Source of the DNA: JBDRFZ01 sp043818395
GTDB taxonomy: Bacteria; Patescibacteriota; Patescibacteriia; 2-12-FULL-60-25
Length of the DNA: 45,480 nt
Reading direction: 5' to 3'
Assembly: GCA_043818395.1 (NCBI GenBank)
Contig: JBDRFZ010000028.1
Span: 1-45,480, forward strand
Under the pieces are notes generated by a model, which was given only the letters and a program-made list of their open reading frames with translations, made no database searches and was not told the DNA's origin. Of the stretch, positions 14,859-21,593 are shown one piece after another; the first letter of the stretch is position 1; the number at the start of each line of letters is the position of its first letter. The position numbers and the translations under genes are program-made.

Positions 14859-17399
14859 CTATCCCCTGATTTCCGCTTTGAATTTTTCTTTCAAGATTAA
14901 AACCGCATTTTCCATGAACCCATCCACTTCCTTGCTTTCCAACGTCCGTTCGGGTGATGAGAATTCGAGATGCATGGCTACTGATTTTTGATTTTCCTGA
15001 AGATTTTTACCGCGGTACGTGTCGAACCATTCGACGTTTGTAATGAGCGGATCAATTCGTTTAATCTCACGCGCCATGTCGTCGAATTCCACGCGTCTGT
15101 CCACAAGCACGGCCAGGTCGCGCTTGGCCGATGGAAAAGGTGAAAGCGGGATGTAATGACGCGCCGTAGTCGCGAATTTGACGACCGACTTTAGCGGCAT
15201 ATCGAGGAGAGCCACGCGGCTTTCGAGCTTAAAATTCCTGGCTATCTTAGGCGAGACTTCACCGACCGTGGCCATCAATTCCTGATCTTTGAAGGCCTGC
15301 GCGGTTCTGCCCGGATGCCAGAATTCATCCGTTGCAAGGCGTTTCCAACTTACATCTTCAATTCCCATCTCATGCAACAAATGTTCGACGAATCCTTTTG
15401 CTATTTTCCAGGCATCATCGCCGCCCAAAAATAATGCGCCAAGCTCCGGCTGTTCATCCGGCAGATCCGTCCAATCGCTTGATGTTCCGCGCTTTGTGCT
15501 CGATACCCGGTTTTTCGGATAATACACGTTCGATATTTCAAAGAAGCGAAGATTCGGTTCGCGTTCTACGTTTTCGGCCGCGACTTGGAGGAGCGATGGC
15601 AAAAGCGTGGTGCGCATTATTTCGAGATCCGAGGTAAGAGGATTCTGCACGTGCAACATGCTAGTTGAATCGTAACCGGCTTTTTCCAGCAATTCTTTTG
15701 ACACGAAAGAATAGGAATAAGTTTCAGTCAGGCCCGCACCTTTGGCCACATCGCGAATGCGATCCTCCCAAACCAGCTCGGCGGCCATGGGCCGCGGTGC
15801 CAAATCCATAGGCACTACGGCCGGAATGTTGCCGTAGCCGTAAACGCGCGCCACTTCTTCTACGAGATCTCTGGCTAACTCAATATCGTGATCACGCCAC
15901 CACGGAACTTTAGCTTTTATGGTTTTACCCGAAGTCGCAATACTAAATCCGAGACGCCGTAAAATTCCAACCATGTCTACGGTTTTAATCTCTACGCCCA
16001 TGAGCGACCTGATCTCATCAGAACTTATAGAAAAAGTTTGGTGTTTGTATTTCTCCGCTTCCACGTCTACAAGCGGACTCACAACTTCACCGCCAGCCAA
16101 TTCAAGCGTGAGTTCTATGGCGCGTGCCAAAGCCTCGGGTGGCGCCTGAGTGGATAAACCTTTTTCAAATCTCAATTGCGAATCCGATTGTAGGTTCAGT
16201 TTCCGCGCCGTACGCCTGACTGACACCGGATCAAAAGTCGCAGCTTCGAAGACAACGGAATTCGTACTTTGAGTAACGCCCGTATTCTCACCGCCCATGA
16301 CGCCGGCGATGGCGATGGGTTTTTCTTCGTCAGCGACGATAAGCATCGAATCATCAAGCGCATAATCCTTCCCGTCCAAAGCTTTTATCTTTTCATTTTT
16401 TTGCGCCAAACGAACATGAATCGCGCCAGTTAAAATCTCCGCGTCAAACGCGTGCATTGGTTGAGCGTATTCGAGAAGGACGTAGTTCGTAATATCTACG
16501 ATGTTATTGATGGGACGAAGACCGGCGGAAATGAGACGCTTCTTCATCCACCAAGGCGATGGTCCGACTTTTAGGCCGTCGATCTTCACAGCCATGTAGC
16601 GCGGACAAAGTTTCTTCGCGTCTACCTTGACGGACAATACCTTTGTAGGGGCGCGGTTTCCGCGCCCTTGGCGGGAGGACCCCGCCCCCGCGGATTTCGG
16701 CGCCTTCCAAATCATCTTCTTATTTAAAATCGCGGAAGCTTCACGTGCCAAGCCGACCATACCCATGGCATCGACGCGGTTGGAGGTGACTTCTATATCC
16801 ATAACCACGTCGTCGGACAAACCAAGGACATCAGCCAACGGCGCGCCTGGCGTAGGGGCGCAATTTTCGCGCCCTGGGCGGGGGGACCCCGCCCCTACGT
16901 TCCATTTAAATTCCTTGCCTAAATCTAAAATTTCTTTTTCTTCGTGCGGAAACGCTTCGCCAAGACCAATCTCACTGGCCGCACAAATCATGCCCTCGCT
17001 TTTTTGTCCGCGGATCTCGGCCGGTTGAAGCTCGATCAAATCCCCTGCCCCGTGCCAACGAACCTTGGCGCCGATGAGCGCAACTGCAACCCACTGGTCT
17101 TTCTCGAGATTAGACCCGCCGCAAACAATATGGAGGTGAACACTCTTCTTGGAGCCGGGAGCTTGTAACTGGGAGCTGAGACCGACATCGACCATAACAA
17201 GGCGGAGTTTGTCGGCATTAGGATGCGGCTTGATTTCTTTGATCTGGCCGACCACGATTTTTTCCAAATCGCGTCCCTGCGGAATAATTTTTTCCACAGC
17301 CGGGCCGGAAAGCGAAATACGGCGCGCGAATTCATCAGGCGAAACGCCTTTCAGATTCACGTAGTGCTTAAGCCATTCGTAAGAGACAAGGGAGTTCAT
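14859..17399 (-). CDS. pheT: Phenylalanine--tRNA ligase beta subunit with in-frame repeat inserts
   Basis: Beta chain of the alpha2-beta2 enzyme that charges tRNA-Phe. 846 residues against the usual about 800. Domains: N-terminal EMAP-like tRNA-binding domain (about 40-150, with IVCGGSNL), B3/B4 editing region, B5 domain, catalytic-like core, and C-terminal FDX-ACB domain (HYIPLSPFPSAKRDLAVL). Two surplus peptides of 16 residues, at about 168-183 (GAGSPRPGRENCAPT) and 237-252 (GAGSSRQGRGNRAPT), are encoded by copies of a GC-rich palindromic repeat that also occurs between genes at 19801-19930. A third surplus loop at about 75-86 (SSQLQAPGSKKS) also looks repeat-derived. Removing all three gives about 802 residues. 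It follows pheS by 79 bases. Confidence 0.96.
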   Translation of the reverse strand: MNSLVSYEWLKHYVNLKGVSPDEFARRISLSGPAVEKIIPQGRDLEKIVVGQIKEIKPHPNADKLRLVMVDVGLSSQLQAPGSKKSVHLHIVCGGSNLEKDQWVAVALIGAKVRWHGAGDLIELQPAEIRGQKSEGMICAASEIGLGEAFPHEEKEILDLGKEFKWNVGAGSPRPGRENCAPTPGAPLADVLGLSDDVVMDIEVTSNRVDAMGMVGLAREASAILNKKMIWKAPKSAGAGSSRQGRGNRAPTKVLSVKVDAKKLCPRYMAVKIDGLKVGPSPWWMKKRLISAGLRPINNIVDITNYVLLEYAQPMHAFDAEILTGAIHVRLAQKNEKIKALDGKDYALDDSMLIVADEEKPIAIAGVMGGENTGVTQSTNSVVFEAATFDPVSVRRTARKLNLQSDSQLRFEKGLSTQAPPEALARAIELTLELAGGEVVSPLVDVEAEKYKHQTFSISSDEIRSLMGVEIKTVDMVGILRRLGFSIATSGKTIKAKVPWWRDHDIELARDLVEEVARVYGYGNIPAVVPMDLAPRPMAAELVWEDRIRDVAKGAGLTETYSYSFVSKELLEKAGYDSTSMLHVQNPLTSDLEIMRTTLLPSLLQVAAENVEREPNLRFFEISNVYYPKNRVSSTKRGTSSDWTDLPDEQPELGALFLGGDDAWKIAKGFVEHLLHEMGIEDVSWKRLATDEFWHPGRTAQAFKDQELMATVGEVSPKIARNFKLESRVALLDMPLKSVVKFATTARHYIPLSPFPSAKRDLAVLVDRRVEFDDMAREIKRIDPLITNVEWFDTYRGKNLQENQKSVAMHLEFSSPERTLESKEVDGFMENAVLILKEKFKAEIRG
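16645..16689. repeat. GC-rich palindromic repeat inside pheT, copy 1
   Basis: Begins GTAGGGGCGCGG on the plus strand and runs through two back-to-back hairpins (GGGCGC/GCGCCC type, then GGCGGG/CCCGCC type). It shares length, order of hairpins and reading frame with copy 2. On the coding strand it reads GAGSSRQGRGNRAPT. The right end is slightly decayed. Confidence 0.8.
16851..16898. repeat. GC-rich palindromic repeat inside pheT, copy 2
   Basis: About 48 bases, beginning GTAGGGGCG and ending in the complement CGCCCCTAC, with two internal hairpins. It encodes GAGSPRPGRENCAPT in the pheT frame. The 48 bases equal 16 codons, so the frame is kept. Confidence 0.85.
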
Positions 17400-17409
17400 A
17401 GTTTTTTAT

Positions 17410-17447
17410 CTGTCATCGCTTCGTCGTCGGACTACTCGCAATGACAG
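17410..17447. repeat. Palindromic intergenic repeat between pheS and pheT
   Basis: Ends in CTGTCAT and ATGACAG, with GCGAGTAGTCCGACGACGAA on the minus strand between them. It resembles the common 'GTCATTGCGAG' intergenic repeats. It separates the two subunit genes. Confidence 0.5.
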
Positions 17448-17478
17448 ATAGCCAACGATTTTAATAACATACGGCATT

Positions 17479-18537
17479 TTAAAACTGTTTTAAAAACCTT
17501 AAATCGTTTTTATACAAAATGCGGATATCGTCGATTTGCATGCCCTCTTTCATCATATAAGTCCGCTCTACGCCCCAGCCAAAAGCAAAACCAGAATATT
17601 TTTTCGGATCAACCTTGCCGGCTTTGAGAACATTCGGATGCACCATGCCCGCACCGCCGAGTTCCAGCCAACCGCGTTTGCATACGCGGCACTTTTGTTT
17701 ATCCGCACCGATTCCAGTACCGCCGCACACGCCGCAGGAAACGTCGATCTCGAAAGACGGTTCGGTAAAACGAAAGTGAAACGGACGCAAGCGCGTTTTT
17801 CTTTCTGGCCCAAAAAAAGCTTTAGCAAAATAATCCAAGACGCCGCAGAGATGCGCAATCGAGACTCCTTTATCCACGTAAAGTCCCTCGAACTGATGAA
17901 ACATGGGCACGTGAGTCGTGTCGCTTTGGCGGCGGTAACATTTGGCAATATTGATCATGCGCACCGGGAACTCGCCGCGTTCAAGTTCTCGCACCTGCGA
18001 ATTGGAAGTGTGCGGCGTGAGTACCATCTTTCCCATTTTTGACGGCGGCGCGTCCATAAAAAACGTTTCCCATTCGTCGCGCGCAGGGTGGTCGGGCGGC
18101 ATATTAAGCGATTCAAATGCGTACCAATCCCAGTCTATTTCTGGATAACGCGTGCGCGTGAATCCGATCTTATCAAATATAGAAGTAATCTCACGAAACG
18201 CCTGCGACACGATATGCAAATAGCCTTCGGGCGGGCGGATTCCCGGCTCTGTCACATCTTCCCTTTCAGACTCGGCAAGAGATGATAGTTTGGCGTCTTC
18301 CAACTCTTTGCGACGGGAAGCGATTAAAGATTCGATTTCCTTTTTATTCTGATTAGCCAAAGCGCCCAGGCGTCCCCGATCTTCTGCCGGAACTTCAGCG
18401 AGTGATTTTAGTAATCCCGTAAACTTGCCTTTGCGGCCTAAAAAATCTATTTCAACCGAAGTCAGCTCTTCCGAATTTTTAACCGAAGCCACGGCTTCCG
18501 TCGCCTCCAACCTCAAAGCGTTCAATTGATCTTGCAT
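17479..18537 (-). CDS. pheS: Phenylalanine--tRNA ligase alpha subunit
   Basis: Catalytic chain of the heterotetrameric enzyme that charges tRNA-Phe, 352 residues, usual length. An N-terminal coiled-coil arm (about 1-85) is followed by the class II core: HPARDEWETF, HTSNSQVRELE, CYRRQSDTTH for motif 2, and GMVHPNVL with the GWGVERTYMMKEG segment for motif 3. Within the core, four cysteines in the pattern CGVCGGTG...CRVCKRGW (about residues 268-289) make a likely zinc-knuckle insertion before the GGAGMVHP strand. The gene lies 47 bases after rseP and 79 bases before pheT, all on the minus strand, so the three could form one transcript. I see no T-box before it, unlike thrS. Confidence 0.96.
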   Translation of the reverse strand: MQDQLNALRLEATEAVASVKNSEELTSVEIDFLGRKGKFTGLLKSLAEVPAEDRGRLGALANQNKKEIESLIASRRKELEDAKLSSLAESEREDVTEPGIRPPEGYLHIVSQAFREITSIFDKIGFTRTRYPEIDWDWYAFESLNMPPDHPARDEWETFFMDAPPSKMGKMVLTPHTSNSQVRELERGEFPVRMINIAKCYRRQSDTTHVPMFHQFEGLYVDKGVSIAHLCGVLDYFAKAFFGPERKTRLRPFHFRFTEPSFEIDVSCGVCGGTGIGADKQKCRVCKRGWLELGGAGMVHPNVLKAGKVDPKKYSGFAFGWGVERTYMMKEGMQIDDIRILYKNDLRFLKQF

Positions 18538-18584
18538 ATTTTCTTATGACTATAGCGTAGAACGTGTTACATCGGACGTAAAGT

Positions 18585-19742
18585 TTACAATCCGACCAAA
18601 CCTTTAACGCCGCCCATGATAATACTGCCGTAACGTGAAACATCGCGGGCCGTAACCAGGATGACGAGCAGGATTAAAATCAAAAAAGCGATTTTATTCA
18701 TGGAAAGCTCGAGCTTTCTGTTTACCGGCCGGCGACGCAACTTTTCGTAGATCAGGAATACCACCCGGCCGCCGTCGAGCGACGGAATTGGAAGGAAGTT
18801 GATGACCGCCAGATTAACCGAGATGACGGCCGCGAATTGCACGAATGGCGCGATCCCCTGCTTGGCGATCTTACCGGCAATGACTGCAATACCGACCGGG
18901 CCGGAAACATCTTCGGCTACGCGGTGATCCACGAATAAATCGCGGATAATGCCGCCGAAAGCGAAGACGATTGTTTTAGTTAAATCATAAGTCGTTTTTA
19001 CCGCATTCACGAAAGCCAGATGCAGTGGAAAAGAAATGCGCCCCGAGTTAGCCAGACCTACGCCTAAGCCATAGCGGTTGATTTCAGAAATAAATTCGGG
19101 CGTAACTTTCAAATCCTTTTCTTCTCCCTCGCGACGAATCGAAAGATCAAAAGTATTTTCTCCGAATCCCTGGATCGCTTCCCTGACCTGATCCGACATG
19201 ACATATGTCGTGCCGTTAATGGATATAATTTCATCACCAATTTCAAGTCCGGCTTTGGCGGCTGGTGAATCAGGCAAGGTTTCGGTGACAACGACTGTGC
19301 TATCAGAAATGTTTGCTGTAGGTCCGGGAACCGTATCGTATAACGCGTTAATTCCAAAAAAATACAAACCGGTAAAAAGCAAAATGGCTGCCAGCCAATT
19401 CATTATTACACCAGCCGAAATAATAATGACGCGCTGCCAGATGGGTTTGCTATGAATTGAATCATGGTCATTGATTCCATTTTCCTGTTCACCTTTAATG
19501 CGCACAAATCCGCCGAGCGGCAACCAGTTAAATGACCATATCGTATTTTTATAAGACGTCTCATCTTTTGAATTCACTTTTTTCCAACGCGATTTTTCTT
19601 TGACAAAACCCACGATACGCGGCGGAAAACCCACGCCAAATTCTTCGGCTTTCACTTTAAAGAGGCGTGCCGCCAAAAAATGCCCAAGTTCGTGCACAAT
19701 CACTAAAACCGAAAGCAATAAAAGAAAAATTATTAAAGTCAT
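18585..19742 (-). CDS. rseP: RIP zinc metalloprotease (site-2 protease family)
   Basis: Intramembrane protease that cuts single-pass proteins inside the membrane, typically anti-sigma factors or leftover signal peptides. 385 residues. The HELGH zinc motif is at residues 17-21 in the first membrane helix; a PDZ domain lies at about 150-215 (GLEIGDEIISINGT); the second conserved motif, NFLPIPSLDGGRV, lies in a C-terminal helix. Further membrane segments are at about 100-125, 240-275 and 350-370. No anti-sigma substrate is encoded nearby. It is upstream of pheS on the same strand. A 410-base gap with repeats and a promoter for the opposite strand lies upstream of it. Confidence 0.93.
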   Translation of the reverse strand: MTLIIFLLLLSVLVIVHELGHFLAARLFKVKAEEFGVGFPPRIVGFVKEKSRWKKVNSKDETSYKNTIWSFNWLPLGGFVRIKGEQENGINDHDSIHSKPIWQRVIIISAGVIMNWLAAILLFTGLYFFGINALYDTVPGPTANISDSTVVVTETLPDSPAAKAGLEIGDEIISINGTTYVMSDQVREAIQGFGENTFDLSIRREGEEKDLKVTPEFISEINRYGLGVGLANSGRISFPLHLAFVNAVKTTYDLTKTIVFAFGGIIRDLFVDHRVAEDVSGPVGIAVIAGKIAKQGIAPFVQFAAVISVNLAVINFLPIPSLDGGRVVFLIYEKLRRRPVNRKLELSMNKIAFLILILLVILVTARDVSRYGSIIMGGVKGLVGL

Positions 19743-19800
19743 GGATGTAAGACTATCGTAAATTCAGAAGAATGACAAAGAATAAATGCACGGTGTTTAT

Positions 19801-19828
19801 GTAGGGGCGGGGTCTCCCCGCCCGGGCG
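19801..19828. repeat. Intergenic copy (half) of the pheT repeat
   Basis: GTAGGGGCGGGGTCTCCCCG followed by CCCGGGCG. It matches one arm and hairpin of the repeat found twice inside pheT, which proves that the family also lives between genes. Confidence 0.7.
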
Positions 19829-19902
19829 AAACATGAAATAGCGTCATTTACTCGAATCGAACGAAATTCACGTAAAGCGAAAATCGCCTAAACGCCGTAA
19901 TC

Positions 19903-19930
19903 GTAGGGGCCCGGCGCGCCGTGCCCCGAC
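19903..19930. repeat. Related GC-rich palindrome
   Basis: GTAGGGGC at the left and GTGCCCCGAC at the right enclose CCGGCGCGCC, itself palindromic. It shares the GTAGGGGC start with the other copies and is probably a related subfamily. Confidence 0.6.
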
Positions 19931-20003
19931 GATGGACGATGTTACTAATACAAATATCTAGGCTAGAATTAGCAAAATATTATTGTTTTTGCGAGTATCA
20001 CTC

Positions 20004-20032
20004 TTGACACTTTTAACTTTTTCTGATATGTT
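20004..20032 (+). promoter_or_regulatory. Sigma-70-type promoter of the lipoprotein-like gene
   Basis: A perfect -35 box TTGACA (20004-20009), a 17-base spacer and TATGTT (20027-20032). Transcription should start near 20039, leaving a leader of about 113 bases. Confidence 0.7.
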
Positions 20033-20075
20033 GCTTTGTCGTACCTTAAAAACTTTTGATTTAGGTTTTAATTCT

Positions 20076-20138
20076 GGCTCTGCAGTGCCATGTCATTTAT
20101 TGGCATAGCGCTGTGGAGCCGGAGTTTAACCAACCGGC
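20076..20138 (+). promoter_or_regulatory. Structured 5' leader, two stacked hairpins
   Basis: GGCTC...GAGCC (20076-20120) closes a long imperfect stem that also pairs CAG/CTG and TGCCA/TGGCA. It is followed at once by GCCGG/CCGGC (20118-20138). The AGGAG ribosome site comes five bases later. It does not match a riboswitch class I know. Confidence 0.45.
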
Positions 20139-20152
20139 TAGTCAGGAGCATA

Positions 20153-20656
20153 ATGAAAGCAACACGTTTTTTCAAAACCCTCCCCGTTCTCGTTCTCATC
20201 ACCACTCTGTTCAGCATCGGATGCGACGACCGCAGACTGGAGGTCTGTCAGGGCAACGCGGAGTTCCGAGACAAGGAACACGCAAGGGAAATGGCGGAGC
20301 TCAAGCAGAAGGATGTGGACCGTGTGGCCAGGGTAGCCCAACGCTACGCGAGTGCCACCCAGAAGGTCGTGGAGACGGCCCTGTTCCGCAACGGGCACCC
20401 GGACATGCCCCAGGGCACGGTCAAATGCACGATCGGCCCCGAAACCGAACGTACGGAAGAGTACCTCAAGCTCTTCCCGGCCGAGGTGAAGTCTCTCCGA
20501 GAGGAGCAGATGATCTACCACGCTCTCGATTGGATGTTCGAGGAAAACGAGGAGTTCAAGAAACTCCGTGTCAACCCGAACAGCGAGATCGCCCTCCCCC
20601 CCGAGCCCCCCGCGCCGACCGTTCAGTCCACGAACGGGACGGAGATCAAGAGCTAA
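20153..20656 (+). CDS. Putative lipoprotein or secreted protein, C/G-ending codons
   Basis: 167 residues. The ATG at 20153 has AGGAG six bases upstream. An N-terminal Lys/Arg head and hydrophobic stretch (LPVLVLITTLFSIGC) end in a cysteine, like a lipoprotein signal, although Ser at position -3 is not typical of a lipobox. The mature part is helical and charged (REMAELKQKDVDRVARVAQR) with a Pro-rich tail (PPEPPAPTVQ). Codon third positions are overwhelmingly C or G, unlike the neighbours, and the gene has its own promoter, leader and terminator. This suggests a transferred gene or a special expression class. Longer frames starting upstream are rejected because of the ribosome site. The function is unknown. 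Confidence 0.65.
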   Translation: MKATRFFKTLPVLVLITTLFSIGCDDRRLEVCQGNAEFRDKEHAREMAELKQKDVDRVARVAQRYASATQKVVETALFRNGHPDMPQGTVKCTIGPETERTEEYLKLFPAEVKSLREEQMIYHALDWMFEENEEFKKLRVNPNSEIALPPEPPAPTVQSTNGTEIKS

Positions 20657-20667
20657 ACCAAACTTAA

Positions 20668-20728
20668 GGCGCGTTCATGACGCGCCGGAACGACCTCCCC
20701 AATACTTGGGTCGAGGTCGTTTTTTTTA
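20668..20728 (+). terminator. Double hairpin terminator
   Basis: GGCGCG/CGCGCC (20668-20686) is followed by AACGACCTC/GAGGTCGTT (20689-20721) and a run of T. The second is a classic rho-independent terminator for the upstream plus-strand gene. Its T-run reaches the end of murI on the other strand. Confidence 0.8.
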
Positions 20729-21589
20729 TCCCATATCAGCTTTTTGAAATTTTATTGGCTGACCAAGCCATTTGGCAGCGATTTCAGACGATCGATTCGA
20801 GACGTCGGTTAGGAAGAAATTTTGTCGTCCGCTTTTATTATCATTCCCGTAAAAACATGAATCCTCCCGAAATGATTTAATTGGTATTGTTTGGATATTT
20901 TCTGGATCCCCGTTTTCACGGGGATGACATGAACCCCGGTCTAAGGACTCATGCTCCAACACTCGGCTTACAACCGAGGCGCCAGAGTCAATGAGATTGA
21001 CCCTGCGACCCACGGTTCGCTGGATGACTTTAGCGAGCAAAGGATAATGAGTACATCCTAGAATCAATGTATCAATATTGGCCTGACGCAATGGACTCAA
21101 ATAGTGTTTAACGATCCTTTTTGTCTCTGCATTATCCAGCCAACCTTCTTCTACCAGCGGTACCAAAAGCGGGCAGGCTGCAGTGATAATTTCCACGTCT
21201 TTTTTTTCACGCAGACGCTTTTCATAGATGCCGGATGAGATCGTGGCGCGAGTGCCGATGACACCCACTCTCCCCTTGGTCTTGGCTAATGCATCTTCGA
21301 CAGCAGGAGCAATAACTTCAAATACCGGAACATCCGGGAATGTTTCTCGTAGCGCAGACGAAGCAAGTGCGCTTGCCGTATTGCATGCCACCACGATTAT
21401 CGTCGCACCGTGAGACAACAAAAATTTAGCGTCTTCAAGGGAATAGCGGATTACGGTTTCCGGACTCTTGTTGCCGTACGGCGTACGCGCCGTGTCACCG
21501 AGATACACGAAATCCGCTTCCGGTGATTGTTTAAGCAGTTCACGGACAACCGTCAGGCCACCAATACCTGAATCAAAAATGCCGATCAT
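20726..21589 (-). CDS. murI: Glutamate racemase with in-frame repeat insert
   Basis: Interconverts L- and D-glutamate for peptidoglycan. The N-terminus MIGIFDSGIGGLTVVREL and the substrate-site PYGNKS are typical. The catalytic cysteines are C69 (VACNTAS) and C179 (LGCTHYPLL). 287 residues against about 255-270 usually. The excess is a segment at about 219-252 containing SCHPRENGDPEN, encoded by a palindromic repeat element (20839-20929) whose cousin lies between genes at 29373-29470. It sits before the last strand/helix (NFFLTDVSNRSSEIAAKWLG), so the catalytic lobes are intact. It starts four bases after the phosphomannomutase stop, so the two genes are almost certainly co-transcribed. Confidence 0.95.
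   Translation of the reverse strand: MIGIFDSGIGGLTVVRELLKQSPEADFVYLGDTARTPYGNKSPETVIRYSLEDAKFLLSHGATIIVVACNTASALASSALRETFPDVPVFEVIAPAVEDALAKTKGRVGVIGTRATISSGIYEKRLREKKDVEIITAACPLLVPLVEEGWLDNAETKRIVKHYLSPLRQANIDTLILGCTHYPLLAKVIQRTVGRRVNLIDSGASVVSRVLEHESLDRGSCHPRENGDPENIQTIPIKSFREDSCFYGNDNKSGRQNFFLTDVSNRSSEIAAKWLGQPIKFQKADMG
20839..20929. repeat. MITE-like inverted-repeat element inside murI
   Basis: On the minus strand it opens with TGTCATCCCCGTGAAAACGG (ending at 20929) and closes with the partly decayed complement TTTTTACGGGAATGA (from about 20841). About 90 bases; the coding frame stays open through it. Confidence 0.75.
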
Positions 21590-21593
21590 GATT

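Larger units (their letters stand above)
19743..20152. other. 410-base gap: repeats, promoter and structured leader
   Basis: No gene is seen. From left to right it holds two GTAGGGGC-type palindromic repeats (19801-19828 and 19903-19930), a strong plus-strand promoter (20004-20032) and a structured leader (20076-20138) for the gene at 20153. Confidence 0.7.

Noticed and set aside
18538..18584. T-box or other leader before pheS
   Set aside because: Only 47 bases separate rseP and pheS, with no T-box sequence.
20113..20667. 184-residue frame overlapping the lipoprotein-like gene
   Set aside because: It is an overlapping frame in a GC-rich gene, full of Pro, Arg and Gly, and lacks the AGGAG site and signal sequence of the chosen frame.
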